Source: an uncultured Christensenellaceae bacterium (GTDB lineage: Bacteria; Bacillota; Clostridia; Christensenellales; Borkfalkiaceae). From it: a stretch of DNA of 18,067 nt. Each line of letters opens with the position of its first letter. Positions within the stretch are counted from its first letter, which is position 1. The stretch lies in the NCBI GenBank assembly GCA_910588645.1, contig CAJUOY010000023.1, forward strand, positions 1 through 18,067. The letters run 5' to 3'. This document shows, piece by piece, positions 7,434 to 14,182 of the stretch. A program made the position numbers and the translations under genes. The notes under the pieces were generated by a model. It was not told where the DNA came from. It worked only from the letters and a program-made list of their open reading frames with translations, and did no database searches.

Positions 7434-8939
7434 TTACTTTTTGGCAAACAGACGCTTGAACGGGTGCATTGAAAACATTTCCAAACAGTACAGCGAAACT
7501 GCGGTAAACGCAATAATCAAAGGCGCGCAAATCAATATCTGCCAAACGGGAGCAAGATATTTGGAAATTATTCCGTTCAACAACCAGCCGAACAGGCAAG
7601 CCGCGGTTATTACCAATATCGAATGTACAAGATAGCGCATATAGTTCAATTTAGGGCATTTCTTGGAAAGATAAATAAGATTCAAAACCGCACATATTAT
7701 CTGACTGAGAGAAATACCGAGGACGTAAGCGTAAACGCCCATATATCTCGTTAAAAATAACAGACAGATAAGCATTACCGCCGCGCCTATGAAGAAATAG
7801 ACTAAGGTACGTTTTTCGCAATTCATAGAGTTCAATACCGTGTTTGTGATCATAGTAATGCATGTGGGTAAAATCATAAACGAACTTATCGTAACTATTT
7901 TACCGCAAAGCTCACTGTCGTAGAGGAATATGCTCAGCGCGCTTCCCAATACGAATAGCACGGGTACGAGCAGGGCGGCTATAAATACGGCCGCTTTTAT
8001 GGTTTTTTCTATGTCGTACCTTACGGCATCGTCCCGCTTTTTATAATAGTTTTCGCTTAATTCCGGAGCAACTACGACAGCGATGGAGCCTATCAATGCG
8101 TTCGGCGAATATATTAAAGGTACGGCCATACCCAACACTATGCCGTAAAGCGCCAACGCTTCGGAATTGGTGTATCCGCAGACATTCACAAGGAGCAGGG
8201 GGAGAATAACTGCCACGGCCGAATTGAGAAGTGACGTGGATGTGCGCATCGCGGTAATAGGCGCGGCTGCAGAGAATAAAGGCTTTAACTGGGGTTTAGG
8301 ATTGGCCATTCTGCCGCCTTTTCTGAAATACCAAAAAAGCGATACGCAAAATGAAAATACATAAGAAATAAGTACTGCGATTATGGCGAGTCTCGCTCCG
8401 TCTACGGGATCTGAAACTCCCCATACGAGCCATACTCCCGCAACGACCATAATGGCGTCTTCCAAAAGTTCTATTACCGAATAGGGAACGAATTGTTTGT
8501 TTCCCCAGAAAGAACCTCTTATTACCGAATATACGGAAGTCAATACGAGACCGGGCAGGAGGATGATGAAAATATCCATGCAGCGGTCGTCCGAGAACAG
8601 GAATCCGAAGGCGCTTCTTCCGAAAAATAAAATTATCGCTATGGGTATGGTAATTACGAGAGTGCTTACGATCCCTGCGGTAACGGCGGCGTGTTTGCCT
8701 TGTGTATCGCCGGAAGCTCCGCTTTTAGCCATAAGGCGGGATACCGTTATGGGCACTCCGCTGGACGCGGCAGTGAGAAAGACCGCGAACACGGTCAAAC
8801 AGATCTGATAAATTCCTATGCCTTCCGCTCCGATTATTCGGGTAAGAATAATTCTGTAAATGAAACTCAAACACTTTTCAATCGTCGAAAAGACCGTAAC
8901 TTGCGCTGCGGATTTGTAAATATTGGTCTTCATCAACAT
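7434..8939 (-). CDS. SpoVB/MurJ-like lipid-linked oligosaccharide flippase (MOP superfamily)
   Basis: A 501-residue polytopic membrane protein, nearly all hydrophobic segments, of the size usual for 12-14 helix MOP flippases. The N-terminus, with RIILTRIIGAEGIGIYQ followed by SSGVPITVSRL, is characteristic of the SpoVB branch, which is related to the lipid II flippase MurJ. Such proteins move undecaprenyl-linked cell-wall or polysaccharide precursors across the cytoplasmic membrane; SpoVB itself acts in spore cortex synthesis. Paralogues are common in Clostridia, so the exact substrate is open. Two ATGs are possible (8939 and 8933) and neither has a good ribosome binding site. For the second, TAGAAT lies 7 bases upstream, which would suit a leaderless start. 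It is divergent from the LysM gene across 63 bases. Confidence 0.88.
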   Translation of the reverse strand: MLMKTNIYKSAAQVTVFSTIEKCLSFIYRIILTRIIGAEGIGIYQICLTVFAVFLTAASSGVPITVSRLMAKSGASGDTQGKHAAVTAGIVSTLVITIPIAIILFFGRSAFGFLFSDDRCMDIFIILLPGLVLTSVYSVIRGSFWGNKQFVPYSVIELLEDAIMVVAGVWLVWGVSDPVDGARLAIIAVLISYVFSFCVSLFWYFRKGGRMANPKPQLKPLFSAAAPITAMRTSTSLLNSAVAVILPLLLVNVCGYTNSEALALYGIVLGMAVPLIYSPNALIGSIAVVVAPELSENYYKKRDDAVRYDIEKTIKAAVFIAALLVPVLFVLGSALSIFLYDSELCGKIVTISSFMILPTCITMITNTVLNSMNCEKRTLVYFFIGAAVMLICLLFLTRYMGVYAYVLGISLSQIICAVLNLIYLSKKCPKLNYMRYLVHSILVITAACLFGWLLNGIISKYLAPVWQILICAPLIIAFTAVSLYCLEMFSMHPFKRLFAKK

Positions 8940-8966
8940 TATTCTACAAAATTTATGCTCGAATTA

Positions 8967-8996
8967 TGAACAAATCAGGCTTATTTTGCGTATGAT
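8967..8996 (+). promoter_or_regulatory. Candidate promoter of the LysM gene
   Basis: -10 TATGAT (8991-8996, 5 of 6) with a possible -35 TGAACA (8967-8972, 4 of 6) and an 18-base spacer. The -10 ends 6 bases before the ATG at 9003, so transcription would start at or next to the start codon. The -35 is weak. Confidence 0.4.
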
Positions 8997-9002
8997 ATAT
9001 AA

Positions 9003-9296
9003 ATGTTTACGCTCGTTACCGACCACAGTAAATATATACGAGTCAGACGCGGCGCCGATCAGGGCGCTGTGGAAAAGGAGCTAAAATCACCTGTAGACGA
9101 TGTCTTTGCGGGTGAAATATTACTCAGGGCTGAGGGAATGGAAATTTACGTCGCCAAGCCCCACGACAGTTATGCCTCCGTAGCGCGGAAATTCGGGCTG
9201 ACCGAAGAGGAGCTTAAAAAAATTAATCTTTCCAGGCCTGTTTATCCTACGTGCAGACTGTATGTGCCGAGCACCGAAACGCGCGCAAGCATATAA
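9003..9296 (+). CDS. Small LysM-domain protein
   Basis: A 97-residue protein without signal peptide or membrane segment. Residues about 48-89 form a LysM domain: IYVAKPHDSYASVARKFG, then LTEEELKKINL, then RLYVPS. LysM folds bind N-acetylglucosamine in peptidoglycan or related glycans. Residues about 10-42 (YIRVRRGAD, then AVEKELKSPVDDVFAGEILL) look like a second, shortened LysM. A cytoplasmic LysM protein in a spore former often acts at the forespore surface, as SafA, SpoVID or SipL do; that assignment here is inference. The Cys-rich coat-like gene begins 30 bases downstream. No Shine-Dalgarno precedes the ATG. Confidence 0.8.
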   Translation: MFTLVTDHSKYIRVRRGADQGAVEKELKSPVDDVFAGEILLRAEGMEIYVAKPHDSYASVARKFGLTEEELKKINLSRPVYPTCRLYVPSTETRASI

Positions 9297-9298
9297 TA
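9290..9298 (+). promoter_or_regulatory. Possible sporulation-type -10 element ahead of the coat-like gene
   Basis: Bases 9290-9298 read CATATAATA, which fits the CATANNNTA pattern described for sigma-K -10 regions and also contains a sigma-A-like TATAAT. An AC lies about 15 bases upstream. The site overlaps the end of the LysM gene. An AT-rich match this short may be chance. Confidence 0.25.
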
Positions 9299-9326
9299 TA
9301 TTAAAAGCCCAAAAACGGAGGTTAAA

Positions 9327-9977
9327 ATGTCATTTTTTTCCAATTTTCAGTCGGACAAATGCCCGGGTACAATAACCGGCAATCCGCTTAACGGAATGTG
9401 CGAAAAAGTGTGTATTCAGGCGCAGAAAATTTTCGACGCGTGCATAAAACAAATCCAAATCGAGAATTACTCGCTCACGCTTACCGACGCAGTGCCCGCA
9501 AATCCTACATATCCCCTGACTTTTATAAGCGCAAGATCTACTTCGTCTACGGGGGATATAACCAACCTTAACATAGAACGCTTACCCGACAAGCCCAACT
9601 GCGCAAGGGTGCAGGCAACGATTGGTATCCCCGTCGAAGTTTTGTATACCGACGCAAACGGAGTGGAAGGGGTTGCAAAATCGGTTATCAGCGTAACGGA
9701 GGACGTTCTTCTGTTCGTGCCCGCACCTTCGATTATGCCTTACAAGGCTACGAGCGAAGTCTCTGCGGTATGCGCGGAGGGCAGATTCGTCGACGGCACG
9801 TTCGTGGTAAACGCCTGTGTTACCGTTATCCTTAAAATAGCAATTGACGTGGAAATTCTTGTTCCCAGTTACGGCTATTGCGCTATTCCTCCCGCACAGG
9901 ATTATTCGCAGGAGGTATGCGCGGGATTTTTTGAATTGCCGCTGTACCCTCAAGGTAAATCCTGCTGCAATAAATAA
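9327..9977 (+). CDS. Cys-rich conserved clostridial protein, putative spore-surface component
   Basis: A 216-residue soluble protein with no signal peptide or membrane helix. It has 11 cysteines (12, 25, 29, 39, 92, 149, 164, 185, 198, 213, 214) and ends in a CC-containing tail. The order CEKVCIQAQKIFDAC, then PNCARV, IPVEVLYTDANGV, DVLLFVPAPSI, ACVTVILKI and LVPSYGYCAIPP matches my memory of a conserved hypothetical family in spore-forming Clostridia, beta-rich and somewhat reminiscent of SipL-type (DUF3794) segments. A structural role in a disulfide-linked spore layer is inference. It has the strongest ribosome binding site in the region (GGAGG at 9317-9321, 5 bases before the ATG), which implies high expression. 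The LysM neighbour may be its partner. Confidence 0.75.
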   Translation: MSFFSNFQSDKCPGTITGNPLNGMCEKVCIQAQKIFDACIKQIQIENYSLTLTDAVPANPTYPLTFISARSTSSTGDITNLNIERLPDKPNCARVQATIGIPVEVLYTDANGVEGVAKSVISVTEDVLLFVPAPSIMPYKATSEVSAVCAEGRFVDGTFVVNACVTVILKIAIDVEILVPSYGYCAIPPAQDYSQEVCAGFFELPLYPQGKSCCNK

Positions 9978-10015
9978 AGGTTTTACGCCGAATAAAATAC
10001 TCCATTGAAATTTTG

Positions 10016-10039
10016 TTCCCCGCAGTTTTTTGCGGGGAA
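10016..10039 (+). terminator. Intrinsic terminator after the coat-like gene
   Basis: TTCCCCGCA (10016-10024) pairs perfectly with TGCGGGGAA (10031-10039) across a 6-base loop. It is followed by TATTTTCATTTT, a broken T tract. It lies 39 bases after the stop codon. Confidence 0.75.
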
Positions 10040-10058
10040 TATTTTCATTTTAACTCAA

Positions 10059-10072
10059 AAATAACGTTATTT
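10059..10072. repeat. 14-base perfect palindrome in the spacer before the metallophosphoesterase gene
   Basis: AAATAACGTTATTT is a perfect 14-base palindrome, about 90 bases upstream of the predicted -10. It might be an operator, but a single AT-rich palindrome of this size is weak evidence. The rest of the 9978-10174 spacer holds only the terminator and the promoter. Confidence 0.3.
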
Positions 10073-10139
10073 ATGCTATTTTAGTTGGTTTAAGTAGTAC
10101 TATGTCACACATAATTAGTAATTTTTCATATAAAAACGC

Positions 10140-10168
10140 TTTAAAATCCTTAAAAAAGATGTTAAAAT
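10140..10168 (+). promoter_or_regulatory. Candidate promoter of the metallophosphoesterase gene
   Basis: TTTAAA (10140-10145, 4 of 6), a 17-base spacer, and TAAAAT (10163-10168, 5 of 6). The -10 ends 6 bases before the ATG at 10175, so the message may be leaderless. The region is AT-rich, which lowers confidence. Confidence 0.4.
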
Positions 10169-10174
10169 AGAATT

Positions 10175-10870
10175 ATGAAAATATTTTCAATAAGCGATTT
10201 GCATCTTTCGGGCGCCGTAGAAAAACCTATGGATATATTCGGAACGGGGTGGTCGAATCATTTTGAAAAAATTAAAACGGACTGGCAAAGCAGGGTATCG
10301 GAAGAAGATATTGTCTTAATTGCAGGGGATATAAGTTGGGGCACTACGCTTGACGAGGGGCTCTGTGATTTGCGTGCGTTAAAAGAATTGAAGGGTAAAA
10401 AAGTTTTTATACGCGGCAATCACGATTACTGGTGGAACGGAATAACAAAACTCAGATTGTCCGCGCCCGATAAAAATTTTTACTTTTTACAGAACGACTG
10501 TATCAAATTCGAAGACGTTATAATTTGCGGATCGAGGGGTTGGAGTTGTCCTGGCAGTTCCGATTATTCCGATGACGACGAAAAGCTGTATAAGCGCGAG
10601 GCGGAGCGTTTTAAACTCTGTTTTAAGGCTGTAAATAATATGAGAGAGCCGCAGGACAAATTAATTGCTATGATACATTATCCGCCTTTTTCTGCAAAGT
10701 CTCCCGCTTCGGAGTTTACCTCGCTATTCGAAAGCGAGCGGGTAGATAAGGTGGTTTTCGGGCATATTCACGGAGAAGCCTTCTTTCCTTTCCGCACTGT
10801 AAAAAACGGAATAGAGTATGTTCTGACATCCTGTGACAAGGTTGGATTTACTCTGCAAAGAATTTTATAA
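10175..10870 (+). CDS. Calcineurin-like metallophosphoesterase
   Basis: A 231-residue cytoplasmic phosphohydrolase. The dinuclear metal site of the calcineurin-like fold is complete: SISDLHLS with Asp8 and His10, GDISWG with Asp52, GNHDYWW with Asn82, His83 and Asp84, MIHYPPF with His168, and FGHIHG with His197 and His199. The length and the DYWW and HYPP signatures resemble the small bacterial predicted-phosphohydrolase group annotated as COG1768. The substrate (nucleotide, phosphodiester, phosphoprotein or UDP-sugar lipid) cannot be read from the sequence. No Shine-Dalgarno is seen before the ATG. The pyr promoter begins 19 bases after the stop, with no hairpin between them, so some read-through into the pyr leader is possible. 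Confidence 0.88.
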   Translation: MKIFSISDLHLSGAVEKPMDIFGTGWSNHFEKIKTDWQSRVSEEDIVLIAGDISWGTTLDEGLCDLRALKELKGKKVFIRGNHDYWWNGITKLRLSAPDKNFYFLQNDCIKFEDVIICGSRGWSCPGSSDYSDDDEKLYKREAERFKLCFKAVNNMREPQDKLIAMIHYPPFSAKSPASEFTSLFESERVDKVVFGHIHGEAFFPFRTVKNGIEYVLTSCDKVGFTLQRIL

Positions 10871-10888
10871 AAATATACCTTTTTGCGC

Positions 10889-10917
10889 TTTACATCATAA
10901 AATTAATGTGGTATACT
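10889..10917 (+). promoter_or_regulatory. pyr operon promoter
   Basis: -35 TTTACA (10889-10894, 5 of 6), an exact 17-base spacer, and -10 TATACT (10912-10917, 5 of 6), followed by a T run. The likely start is A10924. This is the best sigma-A promoter in the window, and it feeds the attenuator and the six pyr genes. Confidence 0.85.
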
Positions 10918-10945
10918 TTTTTCAAATTACAGCGGGATTGAAAAA

Positions 10946-10987
10946 ATGTTTTTTTACTTTTCGATTAAAAGCATCAGCGGGCGGTAG
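10946..10987 (+). CDS. Putative U-rich leader peptide of the pyr attenuator
   Basis: A 13-codon frame, MFFYFSIKSISGR then TAG, starting about 22 bases into the predicted transcript. A weak GGGA (10934-10937) lies 8 bases before the ATG. The codons after the start are almost all U (ATGTTTTTTTACTTTTC), so RNA polymerase would need much UTP to pass. The TAG at 10985-10987 lies within the first bases of the terminator's 5' arm. A ribosome finishing the peptide would therefore cover that arm and block termination. This is the layout known from enterobacterial pyrBI. The frame and its position are seen; the mechanism is inferred. No PyrR-binding consensus (UCCNGNGAGG-type loop) was found in the leader. 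Confidence 0.55.
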   Translation: MFFYFSIKSISGR

Positions 10988-11031
10988 GGAGCTATTTCGT
11001 TTTTAAAAATAGCGCCCATACCGCTTTTTTT
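10981..11031 (+). terminator. pyr operon attenuator (intrinsic terminator before pyrB)
   Basis: GCGGTA, GGG and GCTATTT (10981-10997) pair with AAATAGC, CCC and TACCGC (11007-11024). The pairing has one bulged A (11018) and one A-G mismatch, a loop of about 9 bases, and is followed directly by seven Ts (11025-11031). It lies 24 bases before the pyrB GTG. A strong terminator inside an operon leader implies regulated read-through. I found no upstream segment complementary to the 5' arm, so no obvious RNA antiterminator competes with it. Confidence 0.88.
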
Positions 11032-11055
11032 CTGTCCTGAACAGAGGCGGTTATT

Positions 11056-11985
11056 GTGTTACGGCATAAAGACTTATTGGGATTAAAAGATTGCACGGCG
11101 GAGGAGATTTACGAAATTCTCGATAACGCGGCGCAAATGAAAAAATTATTGAACTCCGATTGCAAGAGTTCGGACATGCTACGCGGAAAAGCGCTTGTAA
11201 CGCTCTTCTATGAAAACAGTACCCGCACGCGATCTTCTTTCGAGCTTGCGGCCAAATATCTCGGCGCAAGTGAAGTTAACATTTCGGTTGCGACAAGCTC
11301 GGTGCAAAAGGGTGAAACTTTGATAGATACGGGCGAAACTCTCGACGCTATGAACGTTGATTTTGTCGTAATCCGTCATCCTATGGCGGGCGCGCCCAAG
11401 CTTTTGGCGGAGCACGTCAGGGCAAGCGTCTTAAACGGCGGCGACGGAATGCACGAGCATCCTACGCAAGCATTGCTTGATATGATGACTATAAGGGAAG
11501 CGTTCGGCAAAATAGAAGGGCTTAAAATTGCTATACTCGGTGATATAAAGCACAGCCGCGTAGCTATGAGCAACCTTTTCGGGTTGACAAAACTTGGAGC
11601 TAAAGTGAGTATGTTCGCTCCGAAAACTATGATACCACGTGCAATAGAAAAACTGGGAGCGCATATTGCCGCTTCCCGCGAGGAGGCTCTTGAAGGAGCA
11701 GACGCGGTTATGGGGCTCAGAATTCAGCTCGAACGTCAGAACGGCGGACTGTTTCCTTCGCTTTCCGAGTATGCTAAATATTACGGCGTAAACGACGGAG
11801 TACTGAAATATGCTAAGAGCAACGCTATTGTCCTGCATCCGGGGCCCGTCAACAGGGGAGTGGAACTTTCACCGCAGGTAATAGACGGGGAAAGGAGCCT
11901 AATTCTCGAACAGGTCAAGAATGGCGTAGCCGTAAGAATGGCGCTTTTAAAACTTCTTAACGAATACAGAGAGGCACACGTATGA
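11056..11985 (+). CDS. pyrB: Aspartate carbamoyltransferase catalytic subunit
   Basis: Catalyses carbamoyl phosphate plus L-aspartate to N-carbamoyl-L-aspartate, the committed step of pyrimidine synthesis. The length of 309 residues is normal. The carbamoyl-phosphate loop STRTR is at 55-59, the Ser/Lys lid segment SSVQKGET is at 81-88 (Lys85), HPTQ is at 135-138, the aspartate-site RIQ is at 222-224 and HPGPVNRG is at 261-268. The start is GTG, with GAGG (11044-11047) 8 bases upstream; no ATG fits as well. No pyrI regulatory-subunit gene follows, so this is probably an unregulated trimer. It is the first gene after the attenuator and overlaps pyrC by 4 bases. Confidence 0.97.
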   Translation: MLRHKDLLGLKDCTAEEIYEILDNAAQMKKLLNSDCKSSDMLRGKALVTLFYENSTRTRSSFELAAKYLGASEVNISVATSSVQKGETLIDTGETLDAMNVDFVVIRHPMAGAPKLLAEHVRASVLNGGDGMHEHPTQALLDMMTIREAFGKIEGLKIAILGDIKHSRVAMSNLFGLTKLGAKVSMFAPKTMIPRAIEKLGAHIAASREEALEGADAVMGLRIQLERQNGGLFPSLSEYAKYYGVNDGVLKYAKSNAIVLHPGPVNRGVELSPQVIDGERSLILEQVKNGVAVRMALLKLLNEYREAHV

Positions 11986-13247
11986 AGCTATTGATTAAAA
12001 ACGGTATTGTTGTAACGCCGGAAGGAGAAAAAAAGGCCGATCTTTTGATAGAAAACGGCCGTATTGCCGCTATTTCTCCCGATATAAGAGAAAAGTGCGA
12101 TGTTTTGAATGCCGAGGGCAAATATCTGTTTCCTGGGATAATCGATATGCACGTTCATCTCCGAGAACCGGGGTTCGAGGGGAAGGAAGATATTGAAAGC
12201 GGCTGTAAGGCCGCCGTCAAGGGGGGCGTAACTCAAGTTTGCTGTATGCCCAATACAAATCCTGTAAACGATAATGCGGTGGTTACAACCTATATAAAAA
12301 ACCGCGCCGCGGAAGTTAGTCTTTGCAAAGTCAATCCGATCGGCTCTATAACAAAGGGGCAAAATGGAGAGAGTCTTTCGGAAATGGGAAAAATGAAAGC
12401 CGCGGGTATAGTCGCCGTTTCGGACGACGGTAAATCGGTTGACAATTCTTATATAATGCGTCTTGCTATGGAGTATGCAAATGACTTCGGGTTAAAGTGC
12501 CTGTGCCATTGCGAAGATAAAAATTTAGTTGACGGCGGAGTGGTAAACGAAGGCTATAATTCGACATTGACGGGCTTAAAGGGATCTTTGCGCGCAGCCG
12601 AGGACATAATGATCGCCCGTGACATAGCTTTATCTGAAAGTTTGAATATTCCCGTTCATATCTGCCACGTGTCAACTTACAGCGGCATTGAAATAATACG
12701 CAGTGCAAAGTCCCGTGGGGTTAAAGTTACTGCTGAAACCTGCCCGCATTACTTTGTACTTACGGACGATATAATAACGACTTACGATACCAATACGAAG
12801 GTAAATCCTCCCGTAAGAGAGGAAAAGGATCGTCAGGCTGTGCTCTGCGGACTTAAAGACGGAACGATAGACTGCGTCGTTACGGACCATGCGCCGCATT
12901 CTTTAAAGGATAAACAGGTAGAGTACAATCTTGCGGCTTTCGGTATAAGCGGAATAGAGACAAGTTTTGCGCTTAGTTATACTTATCTCGTAAAATCCGG
13001 GTTAATCAGTCTTACGGAGCTTGCGGAAAAAATGTGTCTGAAGCCTGCCGAAATACTCGATTTGGAAGGCGGCAAGCTTGTTGTAGGCGCTCCTGCCGAT
13101 ATAGCGATCGTAGACATTGACAAGAAGTTTACTATAGACGGTTCGGAATTTGTTTCAAAGGGCAAAAATACTCCGTTCAACGGGTATGAAGTTTACGGAG
13201 TAGTTGCTTGCACTATTGTGGACGGCGAAATAAAATATAAAGTTTGA
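11982..13247 (+). CDS. pyrC: Dihydroorotase, class I
   Basis: Cyclises N-carbamoyl-aspartate to dihydroorotate; a zinc amidohydrolase of 421 residues. Zinc ligands and signatures are visible: DMHVHLREPG with His57 and His59, MPNTNP at 89-94, SDDG at 147-150 (class I enzymes have Asp where class II has the carbamylated Lys), His176 in LCHCED, His229 in ICHVST, and Asp302 in TDHAPHS. The ATG overlaps the pyrB stop as ATGA, a sign of translational coupling. The length and SDDG favour class I (the Bacillus/Clostridium type) over the roughly 345-residue E. coli type. Confidence 0.97.
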   Translation: MKLLIKNGIVVTPEGEKKADLLIENGRIAAISPDIREKCDVLNAEGKYLFPGIIDMHVHLREPGFEGKEDIESGCKAAVKGGVTQVCCMPNTNPVNDNAVVTTYIKNRAAEVSLCKVNPIGSITKGQNGESLSEMGKMKAAGIVAVSDDGKSVDNSYIMRLAMEYANDFGLKCLCHCEDKNLVDGGVVNEGYNSTLTGLKGSLRAAEDIMIARDIALSESLNIPVHICHVSTYSGIEIIRSAKSRGVKVTAETCPHYFVLTDDIITTYDTNTKVNPPVREEKDRQAVLCGLKDGTIDCVVTDHAPHSLKDKQVEYNLAAFGISGIETSFALSYTYLVKSGLISLTELAEKMCLKPAEILDLEGGKLVVGAPADIAIVDIDKKFTIDGSEFVSKGKNTPFNGYEVYGVVACTIVDGEIKYKV

Positions 13248-13257
13248 GGAAAGGAAT

Positions 13258-14172
13258 ATGATTGATAAGCTTATAGAAAAAATAGTCGATTTGCAAAATC
13301 CCACTTGCGTAGGTCTGGACACTTCCTTTTCGTATCTTCCCGAAGATATGAGAAACGGTATTTCGAGTTTCGATGACGCGGCTGAGGCGATTGCGGAATT
13401 CAATATGAATGTGATCGACAAAGTTTGCGACGTGGTGCCCTCCGTTAAGGTTCAGATCGCCTACTACGAAATGTACGGTCATGCGGGTTTACAGGCTTTC
13501 GAGTATACTGTCAATTATGCAAAAGGCAGAGGATTGATAGTCATTGCCGACTGCAAGAGAAACGATATAGGTTCTACCGCCGGCTGTTATTCTTCTGCAT
13601 ATCTCGGTAAAACAGACGTAAACGGAAAGCTTTTACGTGCGTTTGCGGCCGATATGCTGACGGTAAACGGCTATCTCGGTTACGACGGCATAAAACCTTT
13701 TGTTAACGATATCAAAGCTTACGATAAGTCTATATTCGCGCTTGTTAAGACTTCAAACCCTTCGAGCGGGGAGTTCCAAAATCTTAAACTAGACAACGGT
13801 CAATATGTTTACGAAAAAATGGGCGAGCTTGTTTCCGAATGGGGGAAGGACAGTATAGGTATGTACGGGTATTCGGAAGTGGGCGCGGTTGTGGGCGCAA
13901 CACATCCCGAAGAAGCTGAAAGACTGCGCGCGCAACTTCCGCATACGTTTTTCTTAATACCGGGATACGGTGCGCAGGGCGGCAGTGCGGAAATGCTCAA
14001 AGTTTGTTTCGATAAAAACGGACTGGGCGGAGTAGTTAATTCTTCAAGAGGAATAATTTGCGCGTACAGAGATCAACGTTACAGCGGAATGAATTATGCG
14101 GAAGCTGCTCGTGCCGCCTGCATAGATATGCAACAGGATCTTGTTTCCGCAATTGGAAAAATGAAAATTTAA
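13258..14172 (+). CDS. pyrF: Orotidine 5'-phosphate decarboxylase, long (type 2) form
   Basis: Decarboxylates OMP to UMP, the last step of the pathway. The 304-residue length and sequence fit the long subfamily rather than the roughly 235-residue E. coli/Bacillus type. The catalytic Lys/Asp set is seen in IADCKRNDIGST (Asp98, Lys100, Asp103), with Asp21 in VGLD and Lys64 in SVKVQ lining the site. The phosphate-binding elements are IPGYGAQGG (234-242) and NSSRG (261-265). It follows pyrC by 10 bases and has a strong GAGGAAAGG ribosome binding site. It sits third in the operon, ahead of pyrK, although it acts last. Confidence 0.96.
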   Translation: MIDKLIEKIVDLQNPTCVGLDTSFSYLPEDMRNGISSFDDAAEAIAEFNMNVIDKVCDVVPSVKVQIAYYEMYGHAGLQAFEYTVNYAKGRGLIVIADCKRNDIGSTAGCYSSAYLGKTDVNGKLLRAFAADMLTVNGYLGYDGIKPFVNDIKAYDKSIFALVKTSNPSSGEFQNLKLDNGQYVYEKMGELVSEWGKDSIGMYGYSEVGAVVGATHPEEAERLRAQLPHTFFLIPGYGAQGGSAEMLKVCFDKNGLGGVVNSSRGIICAYRDQRYSGMNYAEAARAACIDMQQDLVSAIGKMKI

Positions 14173-14182
14173 GAGTCGAATA

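Noticed and set aside
10912..10930. Reiterative-transcription control at the pyr start site, as in E. coli pyrBI
   Set aside because: The T run lies between the -10 and the predicted start rather than in the first transcribed bases, so slippage there is not supported.
11035..11050. PyrR-binding-loop resemblance (TCCTGAACAGAGGC) just before pyrB
   Set aside because: The spacing between TCC and GAGG is 6 bases instead of 3, and it lies after the terminator rather than before it; the GAGG is better explained as the pyrB ribosome site.
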